Source: Hoeflea_A sp965204935
GTDB taxonomy: Bacteria; Pseudomonadota; Alphaproteobacteria; Rhizobiales; Rhizobiaceae
Reading direction: 5' to 3' (one strand)
Assembly (NCBI RefSeq): GCF_965204935.1
Contig: NZ_CBDBFO010000001.1
DNA: 64,000 nucleotides
Every line of letters starts with the position of its first letter. Within the stretch, counting starts at the first letter, position 1. The notes under the pieces are model-generated. The model saw only the letters and a program-made list of their open reading frames with translations. It ran no database searches and was not told where the DNA came from. The position numbers and the translations under genes were made by a program. Of the stretch, positions 36,361 to 46,364 are shown piece after piece.

Positions 36361-36989
36361 GCATAGAGCCTTTCATAGAGCGTGCGCAGGATGCCTGCCG
36401 TAACGCCCCAGATATACCGGTCGCCATAGGGCATGGTGTAAAAGTGCCGCTCCTTGCCCTCCCACACGCGGCTCTCGCGAATGTGGTTCGCCGGATCCAT
36501 CAGAAATGAAAACGGCACCTCGAACGCATCCTCGACCTCGTGCTCATTGATGTGCACCGGATAGTTTTCACGCACGACCGCAAGCACGGGTGTGATGCGA
36601 AATCCCGAAACCGCCAGATATTGCGGCAGACGTCCGACGGGCTCGACGAAGGAACGCGGCAGCCCGATCTCTTCTTCCGCCTCGCGCATGGCCGCTATTT
36701 CGGCTGTTCCGTCCTCCGGATCGATGGCCCCGCCTGGAAAGGCCACCTGCCCGGAATGGGTCCGCAAATTGGCGGTGCGCTTGGTCAGCAGGATATCTGT
36801 GTGTGTGCCATGATCGACGAGCGGGACCAGCACGGCCGCATCCCTTAGCGGCTTTCCGGCAAGATTGCTGATGATATCGGCATTCAGCACGTGGTCGCCG
36901 TAACCGCGCTGGTCGCCCTCGCCATTCTCCTGCGCCGCCCGTTTGCGAAAACTAGCAGCGCTGAATTCATCGCCGGTCATGGTCTTCAT
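36357..36989 (-). CDS. NUDIX hydrolase, CoA diphosphatase type
   Basis: A 210-residue protein with the UPF0035/NudL pattern TKRTANLRTHSGQVAFPGGAID and the NUDIX box GG-AxxxxREAxEEIG (AIDPEDGTAEIAAMREAEEEIG). This subgroup hydrolyses CoA to 3',5'-ADP and phosphopantetheine. It overlaps both neighbours by ATGA (upstream DUF1285 and downstream cca). Confidence 0.92.
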   Translation of the reverse strand: MKTMTGDEFSAASFRKRAAQENGEGDQRGYGDHVLNADIISNLAGKPLRDAAVLVPLVDHGTHTDILLTKRTANLRTHSGQVAFPGGAIDPEDGTAEIAAMREAEEEIGLPRSFVEPVGRLPQYLAVSGFRITPVLAVVRENYPVHINEHEVEDAFEVPFSFLMDPANHIRESRVWEGKERHFYTMPYGDRYIWGVTAGILRTLYERLYA

Positions 36990-37597
36990 TGCGACATCGC
37001 CTCGAGCCGGTCCATCGGCATGATCGGAAAAACGGCGCCGGCGGAACTGACACTGAACATGTTCGTACCGTTGACCGGCCGGTCCTGCCCGAGTTCGACG
37101 ATATCGTACATCACCGGCCGGCTGACCAGGGCCTCGAGCCTGCCACGCACGTGCAGGTAGGGTTTGAGCGCATCCTTCGGTCCGGTGATTTCGAATCGCA
37201 ACGGATGCTCCGGTCCCGCCTCCACAACATCGCCGACATTGGTGCGAAATGTCAGAACCTGTGCCCCATCGCGTTCGTCGACACTCATTTCAACGGCAAT
37301 GAAAGGCGCATCCTCGACAGTGATTCCGACCTTCTCCACCGGCGTGACAAGATAGGTCCTGCCGTCCTCGTCTTTCCGCAGGACGGTCGAGAAAAGCCGC
37401 ACCAGCGCAGCCCGTGTGATCGGAGTTCCCATGTAGAACCACGTGCCGTCGGCACGAATTTCCATATCGAGATCGCCGCAGAATTCCGGATCCCATCGAT
37501 CGACCGGAGGCAGCCCCCTGCCGGTCGGCGCAGCCCGGGAAATCAGTGATTCGAGATAGGTCGCATCGCGGGCTCCGGCGATTTCACCACCTGCCAT
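36986..37597 (-). CDS. DUF1285-family protein, first gene of the cca operon
   Basis: A 203-residue soluble protein in a conserved layout: GRGLPPVDRWDPEFCGDLDM, a DGTWFYMGTPITR motif, then FRTNVGDVVEAGPEHPLRF. These mark DUF1285, an uncharacterised family. It starts the minus-strand operon and faces the MoxR gene across 180 bp. The order DUF1285-NUDIX-cca is conserved in rhizobia. Confidence 0.88.
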   Translation of the reverse strand: MAGGEIAGARDATYLESLISRAAPTGRGLPPVDRWDPEFCGDLDMEIRADGTWFYMGTPITRAALVRLFSTVLRKDEDGRTYLVTPVEKVGITVEDAPFIAVEMSVDERDGAQVLTFRTNVGDVVEAGPEHPLRFEITGPKDALKPYLHVRGRLEALVSRPVMYDIVELGQDRPVNGTNMFSVSSAGAVFPIMPMDRLEAMSQ

Positions 37598-37777
37598 TGT
37601 CTGGTCCAGCTTCCCCTCTATTCACAACAATATCACTTAGGATGCTCGGCTAATCATGCGATTCATAGGGATAAAGCAAAGTATTTTCCATTGATGGTTA
37701 TCCGATCCGCCCCAAATAGTGGATAATGAGTGATATATGGGAAGTGAGTCCGGAAACAAAGAGACGGAGATTGCCAT

Positions 37778-38794
37778 ATGGGCGTTGTTGAAAATACCGA
37801 TCCCGCGCTGGACGAAAAAGCGGTGATCGAGACCGCCGAGGCGGCTCTGGATGACATCGCATCTATTCGACGTGAAATCGGTACGGTCATATTCGGTCAG
37901 CAAAACGTTGTCGAACAGACCATTTTGGCAGTGCTTTCCGGCGGTCATGCCCTGCTCGTCGGTGTTCCGGGCCTCGCAAAGACCAAGCTGGTCGGCACGC
38001 TCGGCACGGTCCTCGGCCTGACCGACAACCGCATCCAGTTTACGCCCGATCTGATGCCTTCCGACATCCTCGGATCGGAGGTCATGGACCAGGATGCCGA
38101 CGGCAAGCGCTCCTTCCGCTTCGTCGCCGGTCCGATCTTTACCCAGCTTTTGATGGCAGACGAGATCAACCGTGCCTCGCCGCGCACGCAGTCGGCACTC
38201 CTGCAGGCCATGCAGGAATACCATGTCACGGTCGCCGGCACGCACCACAACCTGCCCGAACCGTTCCATGTGCTGGCAACGCAGAACCCGCTGGAGCAGG
38301 AAGGCACCTACCCGCTTCCCGAAGCCCAGCTCGACCGCTTCCTGATGCAGGTCGATGTCCTTTACCCGGAGCTCGAGGCCGAGCGGCGCATTCTCTTGGA
38401 AACAACCGGGCTGGAAGAAAAACAGGCAGCGCCGGTCATCACCGCGTCTCGGCTGCAGGAAATCCAGGCACTGGTCCGCCGCATGCCTGTCAGCGAGAAC
38501 GTGATCGACGCGATCCTGAAGCTCGTGCGGTCCGCCCGTCCGGGCAACGGCAATGAAGCCACCGACCGGCATGTTGCGTGGGGCCCGGGCCCGCGTGCCG
38601 GACAGGCCATGATGCTGTGCGTGCGCGCCAGGGCCCTATATGACGGCCGACTGGCGCCGTCGGTCGATGATGTGCGTGCACTTGCCGAACCGGTGCTGCA
38701 GCATCGCATGGCGCTGACATTCGCGGCCCGGGCCGAGGGCATGCATGTCCGGGACGTCATCGCAGGCCTCGTCACCGATTTGAGCGGGGACTGA
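37778..38794 (+). CDS. MoxR-family AAA+ ATPase
   Basis: A 338-residue chaperone-like AAA+ protein with Walker A GVPGLAKTK, Walker B LLMADEINRA, sensor 1 ATQNPLEQEGTYPLPEAQLDRF, and a C-terminal lid. MoxR proteins usually help mature proteins with von Willebrand A domains, and the last gene of this operon encodes one with a MIDAS-like DRSQS. First gene of a four-gene plus-strand operon. Confidence 0.95.
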   Translation: MGVVENTDPALDEKAVIETAEAALDDIASIRREIGTVIFGQQNVVEQTILAVLSGGHALLVGVPGLAKTKLVGTLGTVLGLTDNRIQFTPDLMPSDILGSEVMDQDADGKRSFRFVAGPIFTQLLMADEINRASPRTQSALLQAMQEYHVTVAGTHHNLPEPFHVLATQNPLEQEGTYPLPEAQLDRFLMQVDVLYPELEAERRILLETTGLEEKQAAPVITASRLQEIQALVRRMPVSENVIDAILKLVRSARPGNGNEATDRHVAWGPGPRAGQAMMLCVRARALYDGRLAPSVDDVRALAEPVLQHRMALTFAARAEGMHVRDVIAGLVTDLSGD

Positions 38795-38800
38795 TCCACC

Positions 38801-39721
38801 TTGGCCGCGATCGGACAGGCGACGGAGGCCGTTGGGACAACCGCCGCTCTGGCGCGGGCACGGCAGCGGGCCGCCTATGTTCCTGACCTGCTGGTGGAGG
38901 CGCACCGCGTTGCCAACACGGTGATTGCCGGCTGGCACGGGCGCCGCAAACGCGGCATCGGCGAGAATTTCTGGCAGTTTCGCCCCTATGTCGAGGGTGA
39001 GAGCCTGTCACGTATCGATTGGCGGCGCTCCGCCCGCGACGACCACACCTATGTTCGTGACCGGGAGTGGGAAGCCGCGCATACAATCTGGCTGTGGTGC
39101 GACTCATCGGCGTCGATGCTGTTCAAATCGACTCTGGCACCCGTTTCCAAGCAAAGCCGCGCCATGGTGATCCTTCTCGCCACCGCGGAAATTCTCGCGC
39201 GCTCCGGCGAACGCATTGCTTCGCCGGGCGTTCTGGAACCGGTCGCCGCGCGCAACGCGGCCGAACGGCTCGCCACGGCCATCGAATTGAGGCAGCACAA
39301 GGCCCAGTTTCCGGATGTTTCCGAGATCAACCGCCGAAGCGACCTGGTCCTGATTTCCGATTTTCTCGATCCGGCGGAGGAAGTCATCGACAGGCTCGCG
39401 CCGATCGCAAGGCGCGGCATTCGCGGCCATGTCCTCGAGATCTGCGATCCTGTGGAGGAAGTTTTTCCCTATCGCGGCCGCACCGAGTTTGTCGATCCGG
39501 AAACCGGTGGCAAGCTGACGGCCGGGCGTGCGGAAACCTTGAACGAGGACTACAGGCGGACCTACCTTGCCAGGCGCGAAGGCATTTCCGAGAGCCTTCG
39601 CCGTCTCGGCTGGAATTTCATAACGCACCACACCGATCAGCCGGCCTCGACGGCCCTGGTTGCGCTTCACACCCACCTGTCCGGCGTTCCGGGCGGCGGC
39701 ATTAAAAAGGTGGCATCGTGA
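38801..39721 (+). CDS. DUF58-domain protein
   Basis: A 306-residue protein with the DUF58 signature FRPYVEGESLSRIDWRRSARDD and a VWA-like beta-alpha core (IWLWCDSSASMLF with DSSAS). It starts at TTG 6 bp after moxR. DUF58 proteins almost always accompany MoxR ATPases; no enzyme function is established. Confidence 0.9.
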   Translation: MAAIGQATEAVGTTAALARARQRAAYVPDLLVEAHRVANTVIAGWHGRRKRGIGENFWQFRPYVEGESLSRIDWRRSARDDHTYVRDREWEAAHTIWLWCDSSASMLFKSTLAPVSKQSRAMVILLATAEILARSGERIASPGVLEPVAARNAAERLATAIELRQHKAQFPDVSEINRRSDLVLISDFLDPAEEVIDRLAPIARRGIRGHVLEICDPVEEVFPYRGRTEFVDPETGGKLTAGRAETLNEDYRRTYLARREGISESLRRLGWNFITHHTDQPASTALVALHTHLSGVPGGGIKKVAS

Positions 39722-42531
39722 GCGCGCTTCCCATCATTTTCGGGGCGCCGGCACTCCTGTTCGGCCTTGCCCTGCTGCCGATCATCTGGTGGTTGCTGCG
39801 CCTGACACCGCCGCGTCCAAGGACAGAGCTGTTCCCGCCGCTGCGCATTCTTGCAAAGGTGCTGAAGAAAGAGGAAACCCCGTCAAAGAGCCCCTGGTGG
39901 CTGACCGCGTTGAGGCTGCTGATCGCCGCGCTCATTGTACTGGCTCTAGCCCAGCCGGTGATGAACCCGCGCGAGATCCAGATCAGCGCTGATGGGCCGC
40001 TGGTAATTGTTGCGGATAATGGCTGGTCGACGGCCAATGACTGGCAGGAGCGCGTCTCTGTCGCCGGCGAGCTTATAGACGATGCAGAGGCGGAAAACGT
40101 GCCCGTCTCGATCGTCTTCACGGCGGATGATACGCACAATGCGATCCCGGACACGGCCGCAAGGGCGCGTGAACGCCTGCAGGCTGCTGTACCTCGCCCT
40201 CTGCATGGCGACCAGCAAAGTGCCTTGACGGCCGTTTTGACCGCGCTTGAGAACAATGCCATTGGAACGCTCGCCATCCTGTCATCGGGCCTGACCTTGG
40301 AGGACGCCGCTGAAAGCTGGCAGGCGCTTTTGGCCCGCGCGCCGCAGGACGTGCTGATCTTCCAGAACACGACCGACGGAACACTTGCGCTGGTGGCAGC
40401 CAGCAATGAGGCCAACGGATTTGCAGTGACCGGCGAGCGCATCGACACGGATCATCCGGAAAGCCATGCCGTTACGGCCAATGACAGCCAGGGCCGGCCC
40501 ATTGCCAATGGACAGCTGACGTTCGAGGCCGGTGCGAGCACCGGCACGGCGCTCCTGACCGTGCCGTTCGAGCTGCGCAACGATTTCGCCAATATCTCGA
40601 TCGATGGGTTTTCCAATGCCGGGGCCCGCTTTCTGCTGGACGAAAGCGCGCGCCGCCGCCGTGTCGGCATGCTGTCCGCCGAACCACTTGATCTGTCACA
40701 GCCGCTGCTTTCGCCGCTCTATTATCTGACGCGCGCCCTCGAGCCCTTCGCCGATCTGATCGTGCCGGAGGATACCGAACTCGGCGGCGCCATCGCCGAG
40801 CTGGTCGAACAGCGGCCTTCGGTCATCGTCATGGCCGATGTCGGCACCGTGCCTGCAGAGGTCGAAGATCAGCTGCTGGAGTGGATCAACCAGGGCGGAT
40901 TGCTCCTGCGTTTCGCCGGCCCGCGGCTCGCCGGCGGCGACAGCGGCGATCCCTTTGTCCCGGTCGATCTGCGGCGCGGTGAGCGGGCATTGGGCGGTGC
41001 GCTCTCCTGGAGTGAACCGCAGCCCCTTGCGGCATTCTCCGAACAGGGTGCCTTTGCCGGCATGAGCAGGCCCGACGACGTGACGGTGAACCGCCAGGTC
41101 CTTGCCGAGCCGTCTCCGGACCTTGGCGCACGGACCTGGGCAAGCCTTGCCGACGGGACGCCGCTTGTCACCAGCCGGGCGTTTGGTGATGGCCGCATTA
41201 TCCTTTTCCATGTTACCGCGGAAGCGACCTGGTCCAATCTGCCGATTTCCGGTCATTTCGTTGAAATGCTGCGCCGGTCGATTCTGCTTTCGCGTTCGAG
41301 CATCGGCGCACAGGGCGTCGTCGAGGAAGTGATCCTGCCGCCCTACCGGCTGCTGTCGGCAAACGGGGCCATCACGACCCCGTCCGGAGCCGTGCAGCCG
41401 CTGAAAGTCGTTTCAGGAGCCCTGCCGCCAGTCAGCTTTGACAACCCGCCGGGTCTTTACGGAACGGAAAGCGGCTTTGTTGCGCTCAACCTCATGCGCG
41501 AGAATGATGCGCTGGTGGCCTTTGAATTGCCGGACTATTCCGGACCGGTCCTGCGCTCCGAGTTCATGCGCAGCAGCAGCATCGATCTTGCTCCCTATCT
41601 GCTGACCGCAGCCCTGCTTCTTCTCATCGCCGACACGCTCATCGTCCTGTTCATGTCGGGAGCCTTCTCGCGTCTGACCATGCGCCGCGTGCAGACAACG
41701 GCCGGTGCCAGCCTGTTGGTGTTGTCCATCGGTTTCGCGGGCATGACGGACCCGGCCATCGCCGCGGACGAAAAACCGGGCGATGCCGAGATCCTCGCTT
41801 CGCTCGACCGAACGCATCTGGCCTATGTCATCACCGGCGACCGGCGGACCGACCGGACAAGCCGTCTCGGCCTGAACGGAATGACCCGGTTCCTGACTTA
41901 CCGGACGTCACTGGAGCCGGGCGAGCCCGTGGGCGTCGATATTGAGAACGACCCCCTGGAACTCTATTCGATGATCTACTGGCCGATTACCGTCGATGGC
42001 GACCCGCCGTCGCGCGAGGCGATCGGCCGTGTCGACACCTTCATGAAGAACGGCGGCACCGTGCTCTTTGATACGTGCGATGCGCTGGCCGGCCTCGGAT
42101 CCGCCGGTGTCGTCACGCCGGAAACAGCGCGTCTGCGAGCCATCCTGGCTGAACTCGACATCCCGGCGCTTGAACCCGTGCCGCAGGACCATGTGCTCAC
42201 CAAGGCGTTTTACATCCTGAACGAATTCCCCGGCCGCTACCGGGGCAGCCCGCTTTGGGTCGAAGCGCTGCTCGACAATGACAATCCGGATGACCGGCCG
42301 GCCCGTGGCGGCGACGGCGTGTCCTCGATCATCATCACCGGCAACGACCTGGCAGGCGCCTGGGCGATCGATGAGAACAACATCCCCGTCTATCCGACGG
42401 TTCCGCCTGATCCGGTGCAGCGCGAGCACGCGTTCCGTTCCGGCGTCAACATCATGATGTATATGCTGACCGGCAACTACAAGGCCGACCAGGTCCATGT
42501 TCCGGCCCTGCTCGAGCGATTGGGGCAGTAG
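39718..42531 (+). CDS. BatA-type N-terminus plus DUF4159 membrane protein
   Basis: A 937-residue protein. Two N-terminal helices with the aerotolerance-type motif (LFGLALLPIIWWLLRLTPP and RLLIAALIVLALAQP) lead to a VWA-like domain lacking a clean MIDAS (VIVADNGWS), a membrane pair near residue 630, and a C-terminal DUF4159 domain. GTG start overlaps the DUF58 stop by the GTGA arrangement. It is probably an inner-membrane protein with large periplasmic parts. Role unknown; some link the family to stress tolerance. Confidence 0.85.
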   Translation: MSALPIIFGAPALLFGLALLPIIWWLLRLTPPRPRTELFPPLRILAKVLKKEETPSKSPWWLTALRLLIAALIVLALAQPVMNPREIQISADGPLVIVADNGWSTANDWQERVSVAGELIDDAEAENVPVSIVFTADDTHNAIPDTAARARERLQAAVPRPLHGDQQSALTAVLTALENNAIGTLAILSSGLTLEDAAESWQALLARAPQDVLIFQNTTDGTLALVAASNEANGFAVTGERIDTDHPESHAVTANDSQGRPIANGQLTFEAGASTGTALLTVPFELRNDFANISIDGFSNAGARFLLDESARRRRVGMLSAEPLDLSQPLLSPLYYLTRALEPFADLIVPEDTELGGAIAELVEQRPSVIVMADVGTVPAEVEDQLLEWINQGGLLLRFAGPRLAGGDSGDPFVPVDLRRGERALGGALSWSEPQPLAAFSEQGAFAGMSRPDDVTVNRQVLAEPSPDLGARTWASLADGTPLVTSRAFGDGRIILFHVTAEATWSNLPISGHFVEMLRRSILLSRSSIGAQGVVEEVILPPYRLLSANGAITTPSGAVQPLKVVSGALPPVSFDNPPGLYGTESGFVALNLMRENDALVAFELPDYSGPVLRSEFMRSSSIDLAPYLLTAALLLLIADTLIVLFMSGAFSRLTMRRVQTTAGASLLVLSIGFAGMTDPAIAADEKPGDAEILASLDRTHLAYVITGDRRTDRTSRLGLNGMTRFLTYRTSLEPGEPVGVDIENDPLELYSMIYWPITVDGDPPSREAIGRVDTFMKNGGTVLFDTCDALAGLGSAGVVTPETARLRAILAELDIPALEPVPQDHVLTKAFYILNEFPGRYRGSPLWVEALLDNDNPDDRPARGGDGVSSIIITGNDLAGAWAIDENNIPVYPTVPPDPVQREHAFRSGVNIMMYMLTGNYKADQVHVPALLERLGQ

Positions 42532-44598
42532 ATGTCAATTGAGTTCGCCCCCCTTATTCCTGTGCTTTACATCGCAGCGCTCGCGGCTCTCGCGGCAGTG
42601 CTCGCCTTTTTCAGCGCCTGGCAAAAGGTCCGCGGCGCATTCTTCCGCATTTGCGCGCTGGCCGCATTGTGCCTGGCGCTGCTCAATCCGGTGGTGCTGC
42701 AGACCGAGCGCGAACCGCTGGACAGCGTCGTTGCCGTCATCGTCGACCGCAGCCAGAGCCAGGCCTCGAGCGAGCGCACAGCTGCCACGGACGCGGCACT
42801 TGAACGGCTGCAGGACCAGCTGTCACGGTTCCAGCGGCTCGATGTCCGTGTGATCGAGGTCGGCAATGACAGCTTCACCGAAACGCCGTCGACTCGGCTT
42901 TTCGAAGCGCTGTCCTCGGCGATGGAGGATGTGCCCACATCGCGCATTGCAGGCGCCATCATGATCACCGACGGTCAGATCCACGATATCCCGGAAGCTG
43001 CCTCGGAGCTCGGCTTCACGGCACCGCTGCATGGCCTTATCACCGGTTCGACCGGCGAGGTCGACCGTCGTATCGAGCTGGTCAATGCACCGCGTTTCGG
43101 CATTGTCGGTGAACCGCAGGAAATCAGCTACCGGGTGCACGAGGAAGGCACCAGCACGCAACAGGTCACCGAAGTGACGGTCCGTGTCAACGGCGAGGTC
43201 TACAGCACGGAACTTGCACCGGTCGGCGAGACGATGCCGCTTTATATCGAGGTCGAAAGGGCCGGCGACAACATCATCGAGCTCGAGGTCGAGCCGCTGC
43301 CGGGCGAGATCACGCTCGCCAACAACCGGGCCGTGGCCGTTCTGGACGGCATTCGCGAGAACCTGCGCGTGCTGCTCGTTTCGGGCGAACCCCATGCCGG
43401 CGAGCGCGCCTGGCGCAATCTGCTCAAGTCCGATACCGCCGTCGATCTCGTTCATTTCACCATTTTGAGGCCGCCGGAAAAACAGGACGGCACGCCGATC
43501 GACGAGTTGTCGCTGATTGCATTTCCGACCCGCGAGCTTTTCGTCGAGAAAATCAACGAGTTCGATCTTATTGTCTTTGACCGGTACCAGCGCCGTGGTG
43601 TGCTTCCGGTGCTCTACTACGATTACATCTCGCAATATGTCGATGGCGGTGGTGCCTTGCTGATTGCGGCGGGCCCGGAGCATGCCGGCCGCGATTCCAT
43701 CGCAACGACTCCGCTTGCGCCGGTTCTGCCGGCGGTGCCGACAGGAGATGTCGCCGAGGTCGGCTTCTATCCGCGCCTCAGCGATACTGGTAGGCGACAT
43801 CCGGTCACCCGTGACCTGCCCGGATCTGCCGAGGAACCGCCGCAATGGGGCCGCTGGTTCCGGGCGATCTCCGTCGATGCGCCTGAAGACGATACGATCC
43901 TGGAGGGTCCCGACGGCGCGCCCCTGCTGATCCTCAACCGGGTCGGCGAAGGGCGGGTCGCCATGCTGATGTCGGACCACGGATGGCTCTGGGCTCGCGG
44001 TTTCGAGGGCGGCGGACCGCACGTGGCGCTTTACCGGCGCATCGCGCACTGGCTCATGAAGGAACCGACGCTGGAAGAGGAATCACTGCGGGCCGATTCA
44101 CGCGGCAACCTTTTGACCATCACCCGCCAGACCATGGCCGAGGAAGTTCCGCCCGCCATCGTCACCACGCCCACCGGCGAAGCGGTGACAGTGCGGCTCG
44201 CCAAGTCCGCCGAGGGCCTGTTCGAGGCGGAACTGCCGGTTGAGGAAAGCGGGCTTTTCGACATCGAGAACGGTGACATGCGGGCGCTTGTCCATGTCGG
44301 TGCGGTCAATGCGCCGGAATTCACCGCAACGGTTTCCACCACCGAGCTGCTTAGGCCGCTGGCCGAGGCGACCGGCGGCACCGTTCAACGCGTTTCTTCG
44401 GACGGCACCGACGTGTCTTTGCCCTCGATCCTTCCGATCAAGGGCAGCGTGCGCGCATCCGGCGACCGCCTGGTGCTCAAGGTGACCAGCGAAACGGAAC
44501 TGAAGGGCGTCAACCGGCCGCAGCTCTTTGCCGGCTTCTTCGGCCTGGCGCTTCTGTTCCTGGCGCTGGGCAGCACCTGGTACCGCGAAGGACGATAG
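42532..44598 (+). CDS. VWA-like membrane protein with glutamine-amidotransferase-type fold
   Basis: A 688-residue protein with two N-terminal helices, a VWA-like domain bearing DRSQS (a MIDAS-style DxSxS near residue 66) and AIMITDGQIHD, then a Rossmann-type domain (LRVLLVSGEPHAGERAW, GGGALLIAAGPEHAG) of the kind annotated as GATase1-like, and a single C-terminal helix (FAGFFGLALLFLALGSTWY). It starts directly after the 937-residue protein's stop. Function unknown, but the four genes clearly act together. Confidence 0.85.
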   Translation: MSIEFAPLIPVLYIAALAALAAVLAFFSAWQKVRGAFFRICALAALCLALLNPVVLQTEREPLDSVVAVIVDRSQSQASSERTAATDAALERLQDQLSRFQRLDVRVIEVGNDSFTETPSTRLFEALSSAMEDVPTSRIAGAIMITDGQIHDIPEAASELGFTAPLHGLITGSTGEVDRRIELVNAPRFGIVGEPQEISYRVHEEGTSTQQVTEVTVRVNGEVYSTELAPVGETMPLYIEVERAGDNIIELEVEPLPGEITLANNRAVAVLDGIRENLRVLLVSGEPHAGERAWRNLLKSDTAVDLVHFTILRPPEKQDGTPIDELSLIAFPTRELFVEKINEFDLIVFDRYQRRGVLPVLYYDYISQYVDGGGALLIAAGPEHAGRDSIATTPLAPVLPAVPTGDVAEVGFYPRLSDTGRRHPVTRDLPGSAEEPPQWGRWFRAISVDAPEDDTILEGPDGAPLLILNRVGEGRVAMLMSDHGWLWARGFEGGGPHVALYRRIAHWLMKEPTLEEESLRADSRGNLLTITRQTMAEEVPPAIVTTPTGEAVTVRLAKSAEGLFEAELPVEESGLFDIENGDMRALVHVGAVNAPEFTATVSTTELLRPLAEATGGTVQRVSSDGTDVSLPSILPIKGSVRASGDRLVLKVTSETELKGVNRPQLFAGFFGLALLFLALGSTWYREGR

Positions 44599-44600
44599 AT

Positions 44601-45140
44601 CTACAGATTGTGGGCCTTCAGCGCTTCGCCGGCGACTGCGCCCTCCGGGCGCCAGACAATGTCGCCGCGCAGCCGCTCGTGAATCGCATCGCCCTTGGGG
44701 GCGACCAGGATCCGATCCGGGTCGACGGGTCCGGGAAAGCTGAGCTGAGCCCGCACAGGCTCGAAACCCAGAGGACCGTAATAGGGCGCATCACCAACTA
44801 GGATGACACCCTCACTGCCGGCGTCCAGCGCTGCCGCAACGGCTATTCTGACCAACTGTTTGCCAATGCCCAGATTCTTGAAGCTTGGGCGCACGGCGAG
44901 CGGACCGAGAAGGTGACCGGCCACCGTGCCGGCATGGATCGGCGTCATGCGGACCGACCCGACGATATCGTCATCCACGGCCGCGACAAAGGACAGGCGC
45001 GGATCATGCGGTCCCTGCTCCCGCACACGCTCGGCGGCGCGCACGAAACGGCCCGGGCCGAAGGCCTCATCATTGATGGAACGGATGATCGGGTGGTGCG
45101 AGTGGGTCTCGTTGAGATAGACAGGCTTTATCGCAGACAT
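44601..45140 (-). CDS. GNAT-family N-acetyltransferase
   Basis: A 179-residue protein with the acetyl-CoA loop LAVRPSFKNLGIGKQLVR and a conserved LVGDAPYYGPLGFEPV, typical of the YhbS subgroup. The substrate is not shown. It is convergent with the VWA operon, 2 bp away. Confidence 0.9.
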   Translation of the reverse strand: MSAIKPVYLNETHSHHPIIRSINDEAFGPGRFVRAAERVREQGPHDPRLSFVAAVDDDIVGSVRMTPIHAGTVAGHLLGPLAVRPSFKNLGIGKQLVRIAVAAALDAGSEGVILVGDAPYYGPLGFEPVRAQLSFPGPVDPDRILVAPKGDAIHERLRGDIVWRPEGAVAGEALKAHNL

Positions 45141-45371
45141 GGTTGAACCGGTTTTCCTAGCAGCTGGACACGACGAAACACGCCCCGGGGGCGCAAAAAT
45201 GTCAGCGTCGTCGCAGCTGTCCGGTATGGTTCATGGTCCTGCCTTTCAATCGTTCAGCGCGGTTAGCACAAAGAACGGTGCAAATGCAATGCAAAACACA
45301 CTGTTCAATCAATCCGCCTTCGCTTGCGCCCAACGACACCCTATCTTGCTGCGAAACTAGGGAGAAACACC

Positions 45372-46355
45372 ATGGGAATGCTCGTTGACGGAGTCTGGCA
45401 GGATGTTTGGTACGACACCAGAAAGAGCCAGGGGCGCTTCAAACGCGCCGATTCACAGTTCCGCAACTGGGTTACCGCGGACGGCAGTGCCGGACCTGCC
45501 GGCCGCGATGGCTTCAAGGCCGAATCCGGCCGCTATCACCTCTACATCTCCTACGCCTGTCCCTGGGCGCATCGCACACTGATTGTCCGCAATCTGAAGG
45601 GGCTGGAAGACCATATCTCGCTTTCGGTCGTCGATTACTTCATGGGAAGTGGCGGATGGGAATTCAGCGAACGCGACGGCGCCACAGTCGATCCGATCCA
45701 TGGATCAGGCAATATGTGGCAGGTCTATACGGCCGCCGATCCGACCTATACGGGCCGCGTCACGGTGCCCGTTCTGTGGGACAAGAAGGAAAACACGATC
45801 GTTTCCAACGAGTCCTCCGAGATAATCCGCATGTTCAACAGCGCATTCAACGAGCTTGACGGCGTCGATGCGGGTCTCGATCTTTATCCCGAGGACCTGC
45901 GCGCCGAGATCGACGCGATCAACGAGCCGATCTACCACAACATCAACAACGGTGTTTACAAATGCGGCTTTGCAACGAAGCAGGAAGCCTATGAGGAAGC
46001 GTTCGATGCGCTGTTCGACACACTAGACATGGTCGAAAAGCGTCTGACGGAAAGACGATATCTGATGGGCGATCGGATCACCGAGGCCGACTGGCGCCTG
46101 TTCACGACGCTGGTGCGGTTCGACCCGGTCTATGTCGGGCACTTCAAATGCAACAAGCGGCGTATTCAGGATTACCCCGCCCTTTCCGGCTATCTGCGCG
46201 AACTCTACCAGATGCCCGGCATCGCCGGGACGGTCAACATGTTGCACATCAAGAACCACTATTACATGAGCCATGAGACCGTGAACCCGACACGTATCGT
46301 GCCCAAGGGACCGGAAATTGACCTGACAACGCCGCACGGCCGCGATGCCCTGTAA
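45372..46355 (+). CDS. Glutathionyl-hydroquinone reductase (Xi-class glutathione transferase)
   Basis: Reduces glutathionyl-hydroquinones, using a Cys. The 327-residue product has the class signature: SYACPWAHRT with catalytic Cys, then SVVDYFMGSGGWEF and NESSEIIRMFNSAFN and the C-terminal helical domain (ITEADWRLFTTLVRFDPVYVGHFKCN). The ATG at 45372 (MGMLVDG) follows GGGAGAAACACC. It lies in a divergent region of 231 bp with the GNAT gene. Confidence 0.93.
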   Translation: MGMLVDGVWQDVWYDTRKSQGRFKRADSQFRNWVTADGSAGPAGRDGFKAESGRYHLYISYACPWAHRTLIVRNLKGLEDHISLSVVDYFMGSGGWEFSERDGATVDPIHGSGNMWQVYTAADPTYTGRVTVPVLWDKKENTIVSNESSEIIRMFNSAFNELDGVDAGLDLYPEDLRAEIDAINEPIYHNINNGVYKCGFATKQEAYEEAFDALFDTLDMVEKRLTERRYLMGDRITEADWRLFTTLVRFDPVYVGHFKCNKRRIQDYPALSGYLRELYQMPGIAGTVNMLHIKNHYYMSHETVNPTRIVPKGPEIDLTTPHGRDAL

Positions 46356-46364
46356 CAACCTGCA

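Noticed and set aside
37698..37726. TTATCC...GGATAA inverted repeat upstream of moxR
   Set aside because: Arms are only 6 bp with a 17-bp centre and no linked regulator gene; chance is likely.
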